A stretch of DNA of 33,562 nucleotides from NCBI GenBank assembly GCA_900553965.1, contig USFX01000002.1, forward strand, positions 1 through 33,562, written 5' to 3'. This document shows, piece by piece, positions 7,782 to 16,456 of this stretch. This DNA is from an uncultured Prevotella sp. Its GTDB lineage: Bacteria > Bacteroidota > Bacteroidia > Bacteroidales > Bacteroidaceae. Every line of letters begins with the position of its first letter. The stretch's first letter is position 1. The notes beneath the pieces are model-generated. The model searched no databases and was not told the DNA's origin. It saw nothing but the letters and a program-made list of their open reading frames with translations. A program made the position numbers and the translations under genes.

Positions 7782-9530
7782 ATGGAAAATAACACCCAGC
7801 TCATTGCACAGTGTGAGGCAAAAGCTCAACAGTGGCTTACTCCGGCCTTTGATGAGGAGACCAGAAAAACAGTAGAAGAAATGCTTGCAGATGCTGATAA
7901 GACTAATCTTATCGAAAGTTTCTATAAGGATTTGGAATTCGGAACAGGCGGATTGCGCGGTATTATGGGCGCAGGAAGCAACCGAATGAATATATATACT
8001 GTCGGCATGGCGACTCAGGGATTTGCCAATTACCTGAAAAAGAATTTCGCCGGACGTGACAGTATCTCTGTCGTTGTGTGTCATGACTGCCGCAACAACA
8101 GCCGTCTGTTTGCCGAGACCGTGGCAAACATCTTCTCCGCAAACGGCATAAAGGTCTATCTTTTCGACGATATGCGCCCCACGCCGGAGTGCTCTTTCGC
8201 CATCCGTTACCTCAAATGTCAGGCCGGTGTCAACGTTACGGCAAGCCACAATCCGCGCGAGTACAATGGCTACAAGGCTTACTGGGAGGACGGTGCGCAG
8301 GTGCTCGCTCCCCACGACACCGGAATCATCGACGAAGTGAACAAGGTTAAGGTCGAGGACGTCAAGTTTACGGGCAATAACGAGCTTATCCAGATTATTG
8401 GAGAAGACATAGATAAGGTTTATTTGGAGCGTATCAAGGAAATCTGTATTGACCCCGCTGTCATCAAGCGTCAGAAAGATCTGAAGATTGTCTACACTCC
8501 GCTGCACGGCACCGGCATGACGATGATACCCCGTTCGCTGAAGTTCTGGGGCTTTGAGAATGTCCACTGCGTTGAAGAGCAGATGGTGAAGAGTGGTGAT
8601 TTCCCCACCGTCGTATCTCCGAACCCAGAGAACGGCGAGGCTTTGACGCTCGCTCTGCGTGACGCAAAGGCCATGGATGCCGACATCGTGATGGCCAGTG
8701 ATCCGGATGCCGACCGCGTGGGAATGGCTTGCAAGAATGATAAGGGCGAGTGGATACTCATCAACGGCAACCAGACATGTCTCTTGTTCCTCTACTATAT
8801 CATCACAAACCGCAAGGCAACTGGCAAGATGAAGGCTGGCGACTTCATCGTCAAGACCATCGTTACGACTGAAGTTATCCGCAAGATTGCCGATAAGCAG
8901 AACATCGAGATGCGTGACTGCTATACCGGTTTCAAGTGGATTGCCCGCGAAATAGCTCTGTCAGAGGGCAAGCAGCAGTATATCGGCGGTGGCGAGGAGA
9001 GTTACGGATTCCTTGCTCAGGACTTCGTGCGTGACAAGGATGCCGTTTCCGCATGCTCACTGTTGGCCGAGATTTGCGCATACGCAAAGGATCATGGCAA
9101 GACACTCTATGACCTGCTCATGGATATCTACCTCGAATACGGTTTCTCTAAGGAGATGACGGTCAACGTCGTGAAGCCCGGCAAGAGCGGCGCAGACGAA
9201 ATCAAGCAGATGATGACCGACTTCCGCAACAACCCGCCAAAGGAACTCGGTGGCAGCAAGGTCATACTGTGGAAAGACTATCAGACTCTGGAGCAGACCG
9301 TGGCAGACGGAACTAAGACCAAGCTCGACATGCCGACGACAAGCAACGTGCTCCAGTGGTTCTGCGAAGATGGCACAAAGGTGAGCGTCCGTCCTTCAGG
9401 AACAGAGCCGAAGATAAAGTTCTACATCGAGATTAAGGACAGTTCAATGAAGTGCGCCGGCTGCTATGAGCGTTGCTCTAACGACGCCGATGCCAAGGTA
9501 GAGGCAATCAAGAAGGCCCTCAACCTCTAA
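7782..9530 (+). CDS. Phospho-sugar mutase (phosphoglucomutase/phosphomannomutase family)
   Basis: The 582-residue enzyme belongs to the alpha-D-phosphohexomutase superfamily and moves a phosphate between C1 and C6 of a hexose (or C1 and C5 of a pentose). All four signature loops are present: the phosphoserine loop TASHNPREYNGYK (S155), the Mg-binding DPDADR (D307, D309, D311), the sugar-specificity loop GGGEESYGF (404-409) and the phosphate-binding loop RPSGTEPKIKF near the C-terminus. The N-terminal FGTGGLRG is typical of the PGM2-like group, which includes enzymes active on glucose 1,6-bisphosphate and phosphopentoses, so the exact substrate cannot be fixed. It is a single-gene unit with its own promoter and a strong terminator, convergent with htpG. 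Confidence 0.9.
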   Translation: MENNTQLIAQCEAKAQQWLTPAFDEETRKTVEEMLADADKTNLIESFYKDLEFGTGGLRGIMGAGSNRMNIYTVGMATQGFANYLKKNFAGRDSISVVVCHDCRNNSRLFAETVANIFSANGIKVYLFDDMRPTPECSFAIRYLKCQAGVNVTASHNPREYNGYKAYWEDGAQVLAPHDTGIIDEVNKVKVEDVKFTGNNELIQIIGEDIDKVYLERIKEICIDPAVIKRQKDLKIVYTPLHGTGMTMIPRSLKFWGFENVHCVEEQMVKSGDFPTVVSPNPENGEALTLALRDAKAMDADIVMASDPDADRVGMACKNDKGEWILINGNQTCLLFLYYIITNRKATGKMKAGDFIVKTIVTTEVIRKIADKQNIEMRDCYTGFKWIAREIALSEGKQQYIGGGEESYGFLAQDFVRDKDAVSACSLLAEICAYAKDHGKTLYDLLMDIYLEYGFSKEMTVNVVKPGKSGADEIKQMMTDFRNNPPKELGGSKVILWKDYQTLEQTVADGTKTKLDMPTTSNVLQWFCEDGTKVSVRPSGTEPKIKFYIEIKDSSMKCAGCYERCSNDADAKVEAIKKALNL

Positions 9531-9560
9531 AGTCAAGTATAATAACGGTAATAAATCAAA

Positions 9561-9598
9561 TCCCCGGAAGCGCATCTGAACGCTTCCGGGGATTTTTT
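9561..9598 (+). terminator. Intrinsic terminator of the phosphosugar mutase gene
   Basis: A perfect 12-bp stem (TCCCCGGAAGCG with CGCTTCCGGGGA, 8-nt loop) is followed by six T residues at 9593-9598. Confidence 0.92.
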
Positions 9599-9640
9599 AT
9601 ATGTAGCTGACTTCTGATATCCATCCCATCGGCGGCAATG

Positions 9641-9679
9641 AAAAATCCCCGGAAAGCACGCGCTGTGCCTCTGGGGATT
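9641..9679 (-). terminator. Intrinsic terminator of htpG
   Basis: AATCCCC (9644-9650) pairs with GGGGATT (9673-9679), with additional inner pairing (GCAC/GTGC). On the minus strand the stem is followed by ATTTTTC. Sitting 30 bp past the htpG stop, it serves htpG; the plus strand also has a short T run further on, so it may work in both directions. Confidence 0.8.
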
Positions 9680-9709
9680 CGCTTTTTTAGCCTGTTATGG
9701 GCTCGGGTA

Positions 9710-11764
9710 TTATTTTATAAGTTCGATTGAGCGCTTTAGGAAGGCGTCAAGTGACGCGCCTTTCAGCATGCCGTTCTGCAGCAGAGCGAGGTCGATGAGC
9801 TGATGGACGATGCTGTTGTCCTTGGCATAGTCAGCGAGAACAGCCTTCTTCTTGTCGCGCTGCTCGTTGACAGCCTTCTCCGTGTTCTGAAGGTCATCCT
9901 TCTCCTCCTGTGAGATTTCCTCCGGCTTCTTTCCGTTCTGCGACTGACGCAGTGCGGCCAGACGGGCCTCCAGTCCCTTTATCTCGCTCACGATAGGCTT
10001 CAGAGCGTCAGCCGTGCCGGCCTTGCAGGCCTCCAGAACCTTCTTGATGAGGGCGTGGTCGCTGTTGAGCACGAGGCTGTAGCTGTCCGGCATCTGTGCG
10101 TAGAAGCTCATGCCGGCCTGATAGCGGCTCATGTCCTTCATGCGGCGCATATATTCGCTCTGCGTGATTGTCACGGGCGAAGCCTTTTCGCCGAGACTCT
10201 GAACCTCGACATAGAAGTCGACCTTGTCGATGGCCGGTATCTGAGAGCGGAACACAGATGACAGATTGTCACTCTCTTCCTCGCCCAGTTCGTTCTTCTT
10301 CATGTCCTCCTTGACAATCAGACGGTCGATGATGTCGCTGTCGACACGTGTGAAGCGGCTCTTCTCAAACTTCTGCTCCAGCATTGAAATCACCGGAACG
10401 TCAAGCTGTCCGTCAAGCAGCAGGACGCTGTAGCCCTTCTCCTTGGCTGCCTCGATGTAGCTGTACTGGTCTTCCTTGGCCGTGGCATAGAGATAGATGA
10501 GCTGTCCGTCCTTGTCGGTCTGGTTGTCCTTGATGAGCGTCTTGTATTCCTCGAAGGTGAAAGATTTGCCCTCCGTGTCCTTCATCAGGGCGAAATCCTT
10601 GGCGCGGTCGTAGAAGCTCTCTTCGCTCAGCATACCGTAGTTGATGAAGAGTTTGAGGTCGTCCCACTTCTCCTCATATCCCTTGCGGTCTTCCTTGAAT
10701 ATGCTCTGCAGACGGTCGCTGACCTTCTTGGTGATGTATGTCGAGATCTTCTTCACGTCGCGGTCGCTTTGGAGATAGGAACGGCTGACATTCAGCGGGA
10801 TGTCCGGAGAGTCGATGACACCGTGGAGCAGTGTGAGGAACTCAGGAACGATGCCCTCGACCTGATCAGTGACGAACACCTGATTGCAGTAGAGTTGGAT
10901 CTTGTTGCGCTGGAGGTCGATGTTGGACTTGATGCGCGGGAAATAGAGAATACCCGTGAGATTGAACGGATAGTCGACGTTGAGGTGAATCCAGAACATT
11001 GGCTCGTCCTGCATGGGGTAGAGTGTGCGGTAGAACGACTTGTAGTCCTCGTCCTTGAGCGTGCTCGGGGCCTTGGTCCAGAGCGGCTCCACATTATTTA
11101 TAATATTGTCCTCGTCGGTGTCGACCTGCTTTCCGTCCTTCCATTCCGTCTTCTTTCCGAAAGCCACCGGCACGGGGAGGAACTTGCAGTATTTGTTGAG
11201 CAGACCCTCAATCTTGCTCTTCTCCAAAAACTCCTTGCAGTCGTCGTCGACATAGAGGATTATGTCAGAGCCGCGGCTCTCCTTCTCGGCGTCGTCAATC
11301 TCATAAGCGGGGCTGCCGTCGCAGCTCCATTTCACGGCCTTGGCACCGTCCTTATAGCTGCGTGTGACGATTTCTACCTTCTTGCTGACCATGAACGAAG
11401 AGTAGAAGCCGAGACCGAAATGGCCGATGATATTGTTGGCGTTGTCCTTGTATTTCTCCAAAAAGTCGTTGACACCGGAGAAGGCAATCTGATTGATATA
11501 CTTGTCGATTTCCTCCTCGGTCATACCGATACCGTGGTCGCTGACGGTGATGGTGCCGGCCTTTTCGTCGATGCTGACACGCACGGTCAGGTCGCCCAGC
11601 TCGCCCTTGAATTCTCCCTTGTCGGCCAGCGTCTTCATCTTCTGTGTGGCGTCAACGGCGTTTGACACAATCTCGCGCAGGAAAATCTCATGATCTGAGT
11701 ATAAGAACTTTTTGATGACGGGGAATATGTTCTCTGTCGTAACCCCGATATTACCTTTCTGCAT
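9710..11764 (-). CDS. htpG: Molecular chaperone HtpG (Hsp90)
   Basis: The 684-residue product is the bacterial Hsp90, an ATP-dependent cytoplasmic chaperone. The N-terminal GHKL ATPase domain shows FLREIVSNAVDA (catalytic Glu of the N box), DHGIGM (ATP-binding Asp/Gly) and the glycine-rich lid GHFGLGFYSSFM. The middle domain includes YLQSDRDVKK, the region of the catalytic arginine. The C-terminal dimerisation domain is Lys/Glu rich. It is longer than E. coli HtpG (624 residues), consistent with Bacteroidetes members. ATG at 11764 is chosen because MQKGNIGVTTENIFPVIKKF matches the usual N-terminus. The start codon lies inside one arm of an 11-bp inverted repeat (separate entry). It is a monocistronic unit with its own terminator. 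Confidence 0.95.
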   Translation of the reverse strand: MQKGNIGVTTENIFPVIKKFLYSDHEIFLREIVSNAVDATQKMKTLADKGEFKGELGDLTVRVSIDEKAGTITVSDHGIGMTEEEIDKYINQIAFSGVNDFLEKYKDNANNIIGHFGLGFYSSFMVSKKVEIVTRSYKDGAKAVKWSCDGSPAYEIDDAEKESRGSDIILYVDDDCKEFLEKSKIEGLLNKYCKFLPVPVAFGKKTEWKDGKQVDTDEDNIINNVEPLWTKAPSTLKDEDYKSFYRTLYPMQDEPMFWIHLNVDYPFNLTGILYFPRIKSNIDLQRNKIQLYCNQVFVTDQVEGIVPEFLTLLHGVIDSPDIPLNVSRSYLQSDRDVKKISTYITKKVSDRLQSIFKEDRKGYEEKWDDLKLFINYGMLSEESFYDRAKDFALMKDTEGKSFTFEEYKTLIKDNQTDKDGQLIYLYATAKEDQYSYIEAAKEKGYSVLLLDGQLDVPVISMLEQKFEKSRFTRVDSDIIDRLIVKEDMKKNELGEEESDNLSSVFRSQIPAIDKVDFYVEVQSLGEKASPVTITQSEYMRRMKDMSRYQAGMSFYAQMPDSYSLVLNSDHALIKKVLEACKAGTADALKPIVSEIKGLEARLAALRQSQNGKKPEEISQEEKDDLQNTEKAVNEQRDKKKAVLADYAKDNSIVHQLIDLALLQNGMLKGASLDAFLKRSIELIK

Positions 11765-11814
11765 GATATTTTATTTTGGTTTTGATTCTATTTGTCGATA
11801 AGCAAATATCATGC
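11761..11814 (-). promoter_or_regulatory. Inverted repeat spanning the htpG start codon
   Basis: GCATGATATTT (11761-11771) and AAATATCATGC (11804-11814) are perfect 11-nt inverted arms separated by 32 nt. The left arm contains the htpG start codon on the minus strand. If the transcript starts upstream of 11814, the leader could fold and mask the ATG. No clear TAnnTTTG box was found to fix the start of transcription, so the regulatory role is a hypothesis. Confidence 0.4.
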
Positions 11815-11931
11815 CAGAGGAGGGGTGGTAATTCTAAATTATGAATTATAAGTTATGAGTGGGTGGTTTGAGTGGTCGGGCGAGTTGTTGGATGAAGAAT
11901 TATAGATTTGCAGGTGCGCCTCAGAGGGTAG

Positions 11932-12034
11932 GGTGTTCAAAATCATAGGAAAAGTGTGGCTGATTATGGGTGCACTCCAGAGGGACAGCGAGTGCACCCA
12001 TAATCAGCCGCACATTTTTCCGGTTTTGAACACC
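11932..12034. repeat. Long imperfect inverted repeat (about 45-bp arms)
   Basis: The arms 11932-11976 and 11991-12034 flank a 14-nt loop. The inner 19 nt (GGCTGATTATGGGTGCACT) and the outer 11 nt (GGTGTTCAAAA) pair perfectly; the middle has small mismatches and indels. There is no T tract and no open frame. A single-arm relative begins at about 32768 with the same TAGGGTGTTCAAAAT sequence. Confidence 0.85.
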
Positions 12035-12167
12035 AGCTTTGTCCGGCCGTCAATTGTATGCAGGCAACCGACATTTCAGCGACATCAGGTCGTGACCCTA
12101 CATAGCCCTTATATATAAAATGTGTAGGCATCGCGGAGTTAGGGTGGGGTGGCGTTGGCTGATATTC

Positions 12168-12680
12168 TTACAAAATCATGTCTGCCAAATCTTTCGTTTT
12201 AGCTCGTTTTCGGGCCCTTTTGAGGCATGTCCGGGTACTTTTCTGCTCATTTTTCGCACGACAAAACGGCTTCTGGGCAGCCGTAAGGCCCTCCCGGCTT
12301 TTCTGGAACGAAGATTTTCGTCGATTTGTGACTTGCGTTTTGAGACTGAAAACACCAGCTTTTCTTGCCGTAAGGGCCTCCCGAGGTTACGGCGGCGGCC
12401 TTGTTGTGTTGCAACGGCGGCCCCGTTGCATTGCCGTAAGGCCCTTATGACAAGTCCGTAAGGGTCTTACGGCAGACTGATTGCGGTCCCGTCGTGATAT
12501 GACAAAAATGCGCGCGGCCGCAAGTGGCTGGAAATGAACGGGTTGAAAAATATGTAAATAAAGTTCCTTTGAGACCCCTGATTTTTGATACGCTCATGCT
12601 TGCGGTATTTCGGAGCGAGGAAAAAGAAAAATGAAAAGTGCCCGTTCTTGCGGCTCTTAAATTCAGAATTTTGAGAACAT
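12168..12680 (+). repeat. GC-rich intergenic repeat element (copy B)
   Basis: This noncoding stretch aligns from end to end with 32217-32740. Shared landmarks in order are TTACAAAATnnnnTCnnCCAAA, four GCCGTAAGGGCCTTACGGC-like units (near 12279, 12366, 12432 and 12454), a core with ACGGCGGCC between GTTGCA-type flanks, and the tail CCCTxATTTTTGATACGC. Short open frames in the region translate to low-complexity peptides and are not believed. The rest of the 11765-12875 gap, apart from the inverted repeats and the aminotransferase promoter, shows nothing recognisable. Confidence 0.7.
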
Positions 12681-12840
12681 GCACAACTCTTTTCCTCTGC
12701 TCACCGCACCACTCACCAACACATAAAATCCCGGCCGGCCCCTTCTTCCCACTTCCCCCAGCCCTTAACCGACAACACTCAACTTTCAACTTAAAACTTA
12801 AAAAAAGCAAGAATTCTGCTCCCGAACGAAATAAAATACT

Positions 12841-12848
12841 TAATTTTG
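12841..12848 (+). promoter_or_regulatory. Promoter -7 box of the aminotransferase gene
   Basis: TAATTTTG fits TAnnTTTG and lies 27 bp before the ATG at 12876, giving a short leader. TTCTG at 12814-12818 is a possible but weak -33 element. Confidence 0.6.
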
Positions 12849-12875
12849 CAGTTATTATAATACAATTATATAAAT

Positions 12876-14069
12876 ATGGCACAACTATCAGACCGTTTGC
12901 AGAGGCTTGCACCTTCAGCCACACTGGCTATGTCACAAAAGAGTTCGGAGATGAAAGCTCAGGGCATTGACGTAATCAACATGAGCGTCGGTGAGCCCGA
13001 CTTCAACACCCCCGACCACATAAAGGCGGCCGCAAAAAAAGCCGTGGACGACAATTACTCGCGCTACTCACCTGTACCTGGATACGCCGACTTGCGCGAA
13101 GCCATCGTGGCCAAGCTCAAGCGTGAGAACAGTCTTGACTACACCATGGCAGAGGTCCTTGTCTCCAACGGAGCCAAGCAGAGCGTCTGCAACACGTTGA
13201 TGGCGCTGGTCAACGACGGTGACGAAGTCATCATCCCCGCCCCCTATTGGGTTTCCTATCCGCAGATGGTCAAGCTCGCCGGGGGCGTGCCCGTGATTGT
13301 CGAGGCCGGTTTTGAGCAGAACTTCAAGATGACGCCCGAGCAGCTCGAAGCCGCCATCACACCGAAGACACGCATGCTCATACTCTGCTCGCCGAGCAAT
13401 CCGACCGGAAGCGTCTATTCAAAGGATGAGCTGGCCGCGCTGGCCGAAGTCATCAAGCGCCACGACGACCTCTTCGTTCTGGCCGACGAGATATACGAGC
13501 ATATCAATTATGTGGGCCGCCACGAAAGCATAGCCCAGTTCCCCGGCATGAAAGAACGTGCCATCATCGTCAACGGCGTGTCAAAGGCATACGCTATGAC
13601 AGGCTGGCGCATAGGATATATAGCCGCTCCGGAGTGGATTGTCAAGGGATGCAACAAGCTGCAGGGACAGTACACCAGCGGTCCGTGCTCCGTCAGCCAG
13701 AAGGCCGCCGAGTTCGCCTACACCGCGAGCCAGGACTGTGTTGAGGAGATGCGCAAGGCGTTTGAGCGCCGCCGCGACCTTATCGTCAGCCTCGCCAAGG
13801 ATATCCCCGGACTGGAGGTCAACGTTCCCGAAGGTGCGTTCTATCTTTTCCCCAAATGCAGCAGCTTCTACGGCAAGACCGACGGCACGGTGACAATCTC
13901 CAATTCCACCGACCTCGCCATGTATCTGCTGGAGCGGGGCCACGTGGCAACAGTAGGCGGAGACGCCTTCGGAGACCCCGAATGCTTCCGCATGAGCTAC
14001 GCCACAAGTGACGAGAATATCATCGAGGCCATGAGGCGGATTAAAGACACTCTGGCAGAGTTGAAGTAA
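12876..14069 (+). CDS. Pyridoxal-phosphate aminotransferase, probably aspartate aminotransferase
   Basis: The 397-residue product is a fold-type I class I aminotransferase that moves amino groups between amino acids and 2-oxo acids, most likely aspartate/2-oxoglutarate. Family landmarks are SVGEPDFNTP near the N-terminus, SNGAKQ (cofactor phosphate), CSPSNPTG (N175), the cofactor-pairing aspartate in LADEIYEHI (D204), the Schiff-base lysine K237 in NGVSKAYAMTGWRIGY, and FRMSYATS (carboxylate-binding arginine) near the C-terminus. Length and the SxGEPDF motif place it in subgroup Ib, which also contains aspartate/prephenate enzymes, so substrate range is uncertain. It has its own promoter. Confidence 0.88.
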   Translation: MAQLSDRLQRLAPSATLAMSQKSSEMKAQGIDVINMSVGEPDFNTPDHIKAAAKKAVDDNYSRYSPVPGYADLREAIVAKLKRENSLDYTMAEVLVSNGAKQSVCNTLMALVNDGDEVIIPAPYWVSYPQMVKLAGGVPVIVEAGFEQNFKMTPEQLEAAITPKTRMLILCSPSNPTGSVYSKDELAALAEVIKRHDDLFVLADEIYEHINYVGRHESIAQFPGMKERAIIVNGVSKAYAMTGWRIGYIAAPEWIVKGCNKLQGQYTSGPCSVSQKAAEFAYTASQDCVEEMRKAFERRRDLIVSLAKDIPGLEVNVPEGAFYLFPKCSSFYGKTDGTVTISNSTDLAMYLLERGHVATVGGDAFGDPECFRMSYATSDENIIEAMRRIKDTLAELK

Positions 14070-14173
14070 ATCCTAAACCACAATATTCATACAGCAGGAC
14101 AATAAAGCAAACAAATTTTAATAAATACATAGTTAAAAGATGCAAATCAATCATCCCGTCTGCTTTATTTTGT

Positions 14174-14181
14174 TATCTTTG
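14174..14181 (+). promoter_or_regulatory. Promoter -7 box of the exb-ton operon
   Basis: TATCTTTG is a full TAnnTTTG match, 112 bp before the exbB ATG. The leader contains a short GGCC-attgc-GGCC hairpin near 14217. No clear -33 TTTG is seen. Confidence 0.6.
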
Positions 14182-14292
14182 CCGTTAGAATGGAGTGGAA
14201 AAACATCAAGATGTCCGGCCATTGCGGCCTAATCTAATGATAAAGACAATACAACTTAAATTTATAATAACTAAAAAATTAAAAAACAAATT

Positions 14293-15132
14293 ATGGCAAC
14301 AACAACAAAGGCTGCAGCCCCAGCCAAGAAATCAACGGGCACAGTAGGAGTTAAGAACGCTATCTGGATTCTCGTCGTATGCTGTATAATCGCATACTGC
14401 ATTTACTTCTTCGTATTTGGAGATCCCAGCCACTTCGTTAACGGCGATCCCAAGGGACATCCTATTCCTGGCGACATGTTAGGTATCGTTTACAAGGGAG
14501 GTTATGTAGTAGGTCTTATCATCACACTGTTGCTTTCAGTTATCGCTCTTACATTCGAGCGTCTCCTCGCTCAGAGAGTTTCTTTCGGAACAATGCCCCT
14601 CAGCAAGTTCACAGCAGAGGTAAAGGTTCTCATCAAGGCCGGCAAGTTCGACGAGGCTAATGCTCTCTGCGACAAGATGAAAGGTTCTGTGGCAAACGTG
14701 GTTAAGGCTTCCATCAACGCTTACAAGGAAGCCGAGAGCAACAACACTATGAAGAAAGCTCAGAAGATTGCCAAGATTCAGCAGGCTCACGAGGAGGCAA
14801 CTCAGTTGGAGATGCCCACTCTGCAGATGAACCTCCCGATCATCGCTACAATCGTCACTTTGGGTACTCTTACCGCTCTGTTCGGTACTGTGTTGGGTAT
14901 GATCAGTTCGTTCTCCGCTCTGTCTTCAAGTGGTGGTGCTGACTCAGCCGCCCTGTCTGCCGGTATTTCTGAGGCCCTTGTGAACACCGCTTCCGGTATT
15001 TTGACTTCATGGGTTGCCGTTGTTTCATACAACTTCCTCACAAACCGCATTGACAAGCTCACATACGCACTCGACGAGGTTGGTTATACTATAGCTACGA
15101 CATACGACGTTAACCACACAGAGGAGGCTTAA
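14293..15132 (+). CDS. exbB: ExbB/TolQ/MotA-family proton channel protein
   Basis: This 279-residue inner-membrane protein forms the pentameric channel that uses the proton gradient to energise TonB. Predicted membrane segments are about residues 25-43 (IWILVVCCIIAYCIYFFVF), 67-87 (YVVGLIITLLLSVIALTFER), and a long pair in the C-terminal half (IIATIVTLGTLTALFGTVLG and ALVNTASGILTSWVAVVSYN) that contains the conserved TxxGLLGTV-like and A(L)xxTAxGI motifs. The N-terminal extension rich in Ala, Thr and Lys is typical of Bacteroidetes ExbB. It heads a tight cluster with two exbD genes and tonB. Confidence 0.92.
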   Translation: MATTTKAAAPAKKSTGTVGVKNAIWILVVCCIIAYCIYFFVFGDPSHFVNGDPKGHPIPGDMLGIVYKGGYVVGLIITLLLSVIALTFERLLAQRVSFGTMPLSKFTAEVKVLIKAGKFDEANALCDKMKGSVANVVKASINAYKEAESNNTMKKAQKIAKIQQAHEEATQLEMPTLQMNLPIIATIVTLGTLTALFGTVLGMISSFSALSSSGGADSAALSAGISEALVNTASGILTSWVAVVSYNFLTNRIDKLTYALDEVGYTIATTYDVNHTEEA

Positions 15133-15161
15133 TTGTTTTACCTTTTAATTAGTTTATAATA

Positions 15162-15773
15162 ATGGGTAAAATAAAAATAGAAAAGAAGGACGTCTGGATA
15201 GACATGACCCCTATGTCTGACGTGATGACGCTGCTTCTGTGCTTCTTTATGTTGACATCAACATTCTTGCAGCCGGAACCAGTCCAGGTCAACACGCCAA
15301 GCTCGGTGTCAGAAAAGAAGGTGCCTGAGAAGGATGTGCTCAACATCCTCATCGACCCGTCTGGAAAGATATTCCTTGGCACGGACAACAAGAACGATGC
15401 CGTGAACATGCTTCAGACTATGGCGGACAAGTTCGGTGTCTCACTGAACGGAGCACAGATGAAGAAGTTCAAGGAAAGCAGTGCCATAGGTATGTCAATC
15501 ACCAAGTTCCCGGATTATCTGAATCTGGAATCACAGCAGATGACGGAGTTCATCCAGACACAGGGCGTTCCTACCGACAGTATTGACGGTGAAAAAAGTC
15601 AGTTCCAAGAGTGGGTTACAGCCGCAAAGGACGTAAACCCTGACATCAAACTCGCAATCAAGTGCGATGCCAAGACACCGTATAAGGTCGTGAAGACCGT
15701 GATGTCAGAGTTGCAGGACATGAACGAGAACCGCTACCAGCTCATCACTAACCTTAAAACCGGGGAGGAATAA
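15162..15773 (+). CDS. exbD: ExbD-family biopolymer transporter, first copy
   Basis: The 203-residue product has a short cytoplasmic N-terminus, one membrane helix (about 18-36) and a periplasmic domain. The DMTPMSDVMTLLLCFFML motif is the ExbD/TolR signature, with D20 matching the essential membrane aspartate (D25 of E. coli ExbD). It is longer than E. coli ExbD (141 residues) because of an expanded periplasmic part. It lies 29 bp after exbB and 3 bp before a second exbD. Confidence 0.9.
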   Translation: MGKIKIEKKDVWIDMTPMSDVMTLLLCFFMLTSTFLQPEPVQVNTPSSVSEKKVPEKDVLNILIDPSGKIFLGTDNKNDAVNMLQTMADKFGVSLNGAQMKKFKESSAIGMSITKFPDYLNLESQQMTEFIQTQGVPTDSIDGEKSQFQEWVTAAKDVNPDIKLAIKCDAKTPYKVVKTVMSELQDMNENRYQLITNLKTGEE

Positions 15774-15776
15774 GAC

Positions 15777-16424
15777 ATGGCAAAGAAAAAAGGAAGTAAG
15801 CAGAATAAAAAGCAGACCCGAGTCGACTTTACGCCGATGGTGGATATGATGATGCTTCTTATCACGTTCTTCATGCTCTGTACCACCCTGAGCAAACCGA
15901 GTGCGATGCAGCTGACGATGCCGAGCAACGACAAGAACCTCGAAAAAGAGGACAAATCCGTGACCAAGGCGTCTCACACCATCACCATCTATCTGGCCGG
16001 TAACGACAAGATTTATTATATCCCGGGACTCCCCGAATATGATAAGCCCGAGTGCATCAAAGAGACGACATGGGGCAAGGACGGAATCCGTAAGGTGCTC
16101 ATGCAGCACATGACAGAGGAAGGTATCGCTCCTGTTGCCAAAATCATGCTCGCCAAGCAGAAGCTGGATGAGAAGAAAGGCGCTATCGGCTCAACAATGT
16201 CAGACGAGGTCTACAACAAGGAACTCGAAGAACTGAAGAAAGGTAATATTAATGGTGAGAAGATTCCTACTCTGACCATCATTATCAAGCCTATGGATAC
16301 CGCTAACTATAGCAATATGGTTGAAGCTCTGGACGAGATGCAGATTTGCAGTATTGGTAAATATGTCATTGACAAGATTAACCCTGACGACGAGAAACTT
16401 CTCGGTCTGAAAGGTGTAAAGTAA
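15777..16424 (+). CDS. exbD: ExbD-family biopolymer transporter, second copy
   Basis: The 215-residue product carries VDFTPMVDMMMLLITFFMLC, with D23 as the proton-path aspartate in the single membrane helix, after a lysine-rich N-terminus (MAKKKGSKQNKKQ). The periplasmic domain differs greatly from the first copy, so the two are old paralogues and could form a mixed ExbD dimer in the ExbB pore (inference). It starts 3 bp after the first copy, indicating translational coupling. Confidence 0.9.
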   Translation: MAKKKGSKQNKKQTRVDFTPMVDMMMLLITFFMLCTTLSKPSAMQLTMPSNDKNLEKEDKSVTKASHTITIYLAGNDKIYYIPGLPEYDKPECIKETTWGKDGIRKVLMQHMTEEGIAPVAKIMLAKQKLDEKKGAIGSTMSDEVYNKELEELKKGNINGEKIPTLTIIIKPMDTANYSNMVEALDEMQICSIGKYVIDKINPDDEKLLGLKGVK

Positions 16425-16456
16425 TCAGTGGCTAATAACATTAAAACAGAAGAACT

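Noticed and set aside
7671..8567. 298-codon open frame on the minus strand
   Set aside because: Antisense to the phosphosugar mutase gene, crosses its promoter, and has no recognisable motif.
10769..11665. 298-codon open frame on the plus strand
   Set aside because: Antisense to htpG; no domain features.
12120..12461. 113- and 90-codon open frames in the gap before the aminotransferase gene
   Set aside because: They fall in the GC-rich repeat element, and the homologous element at 32217-32740 does not keep the frame.
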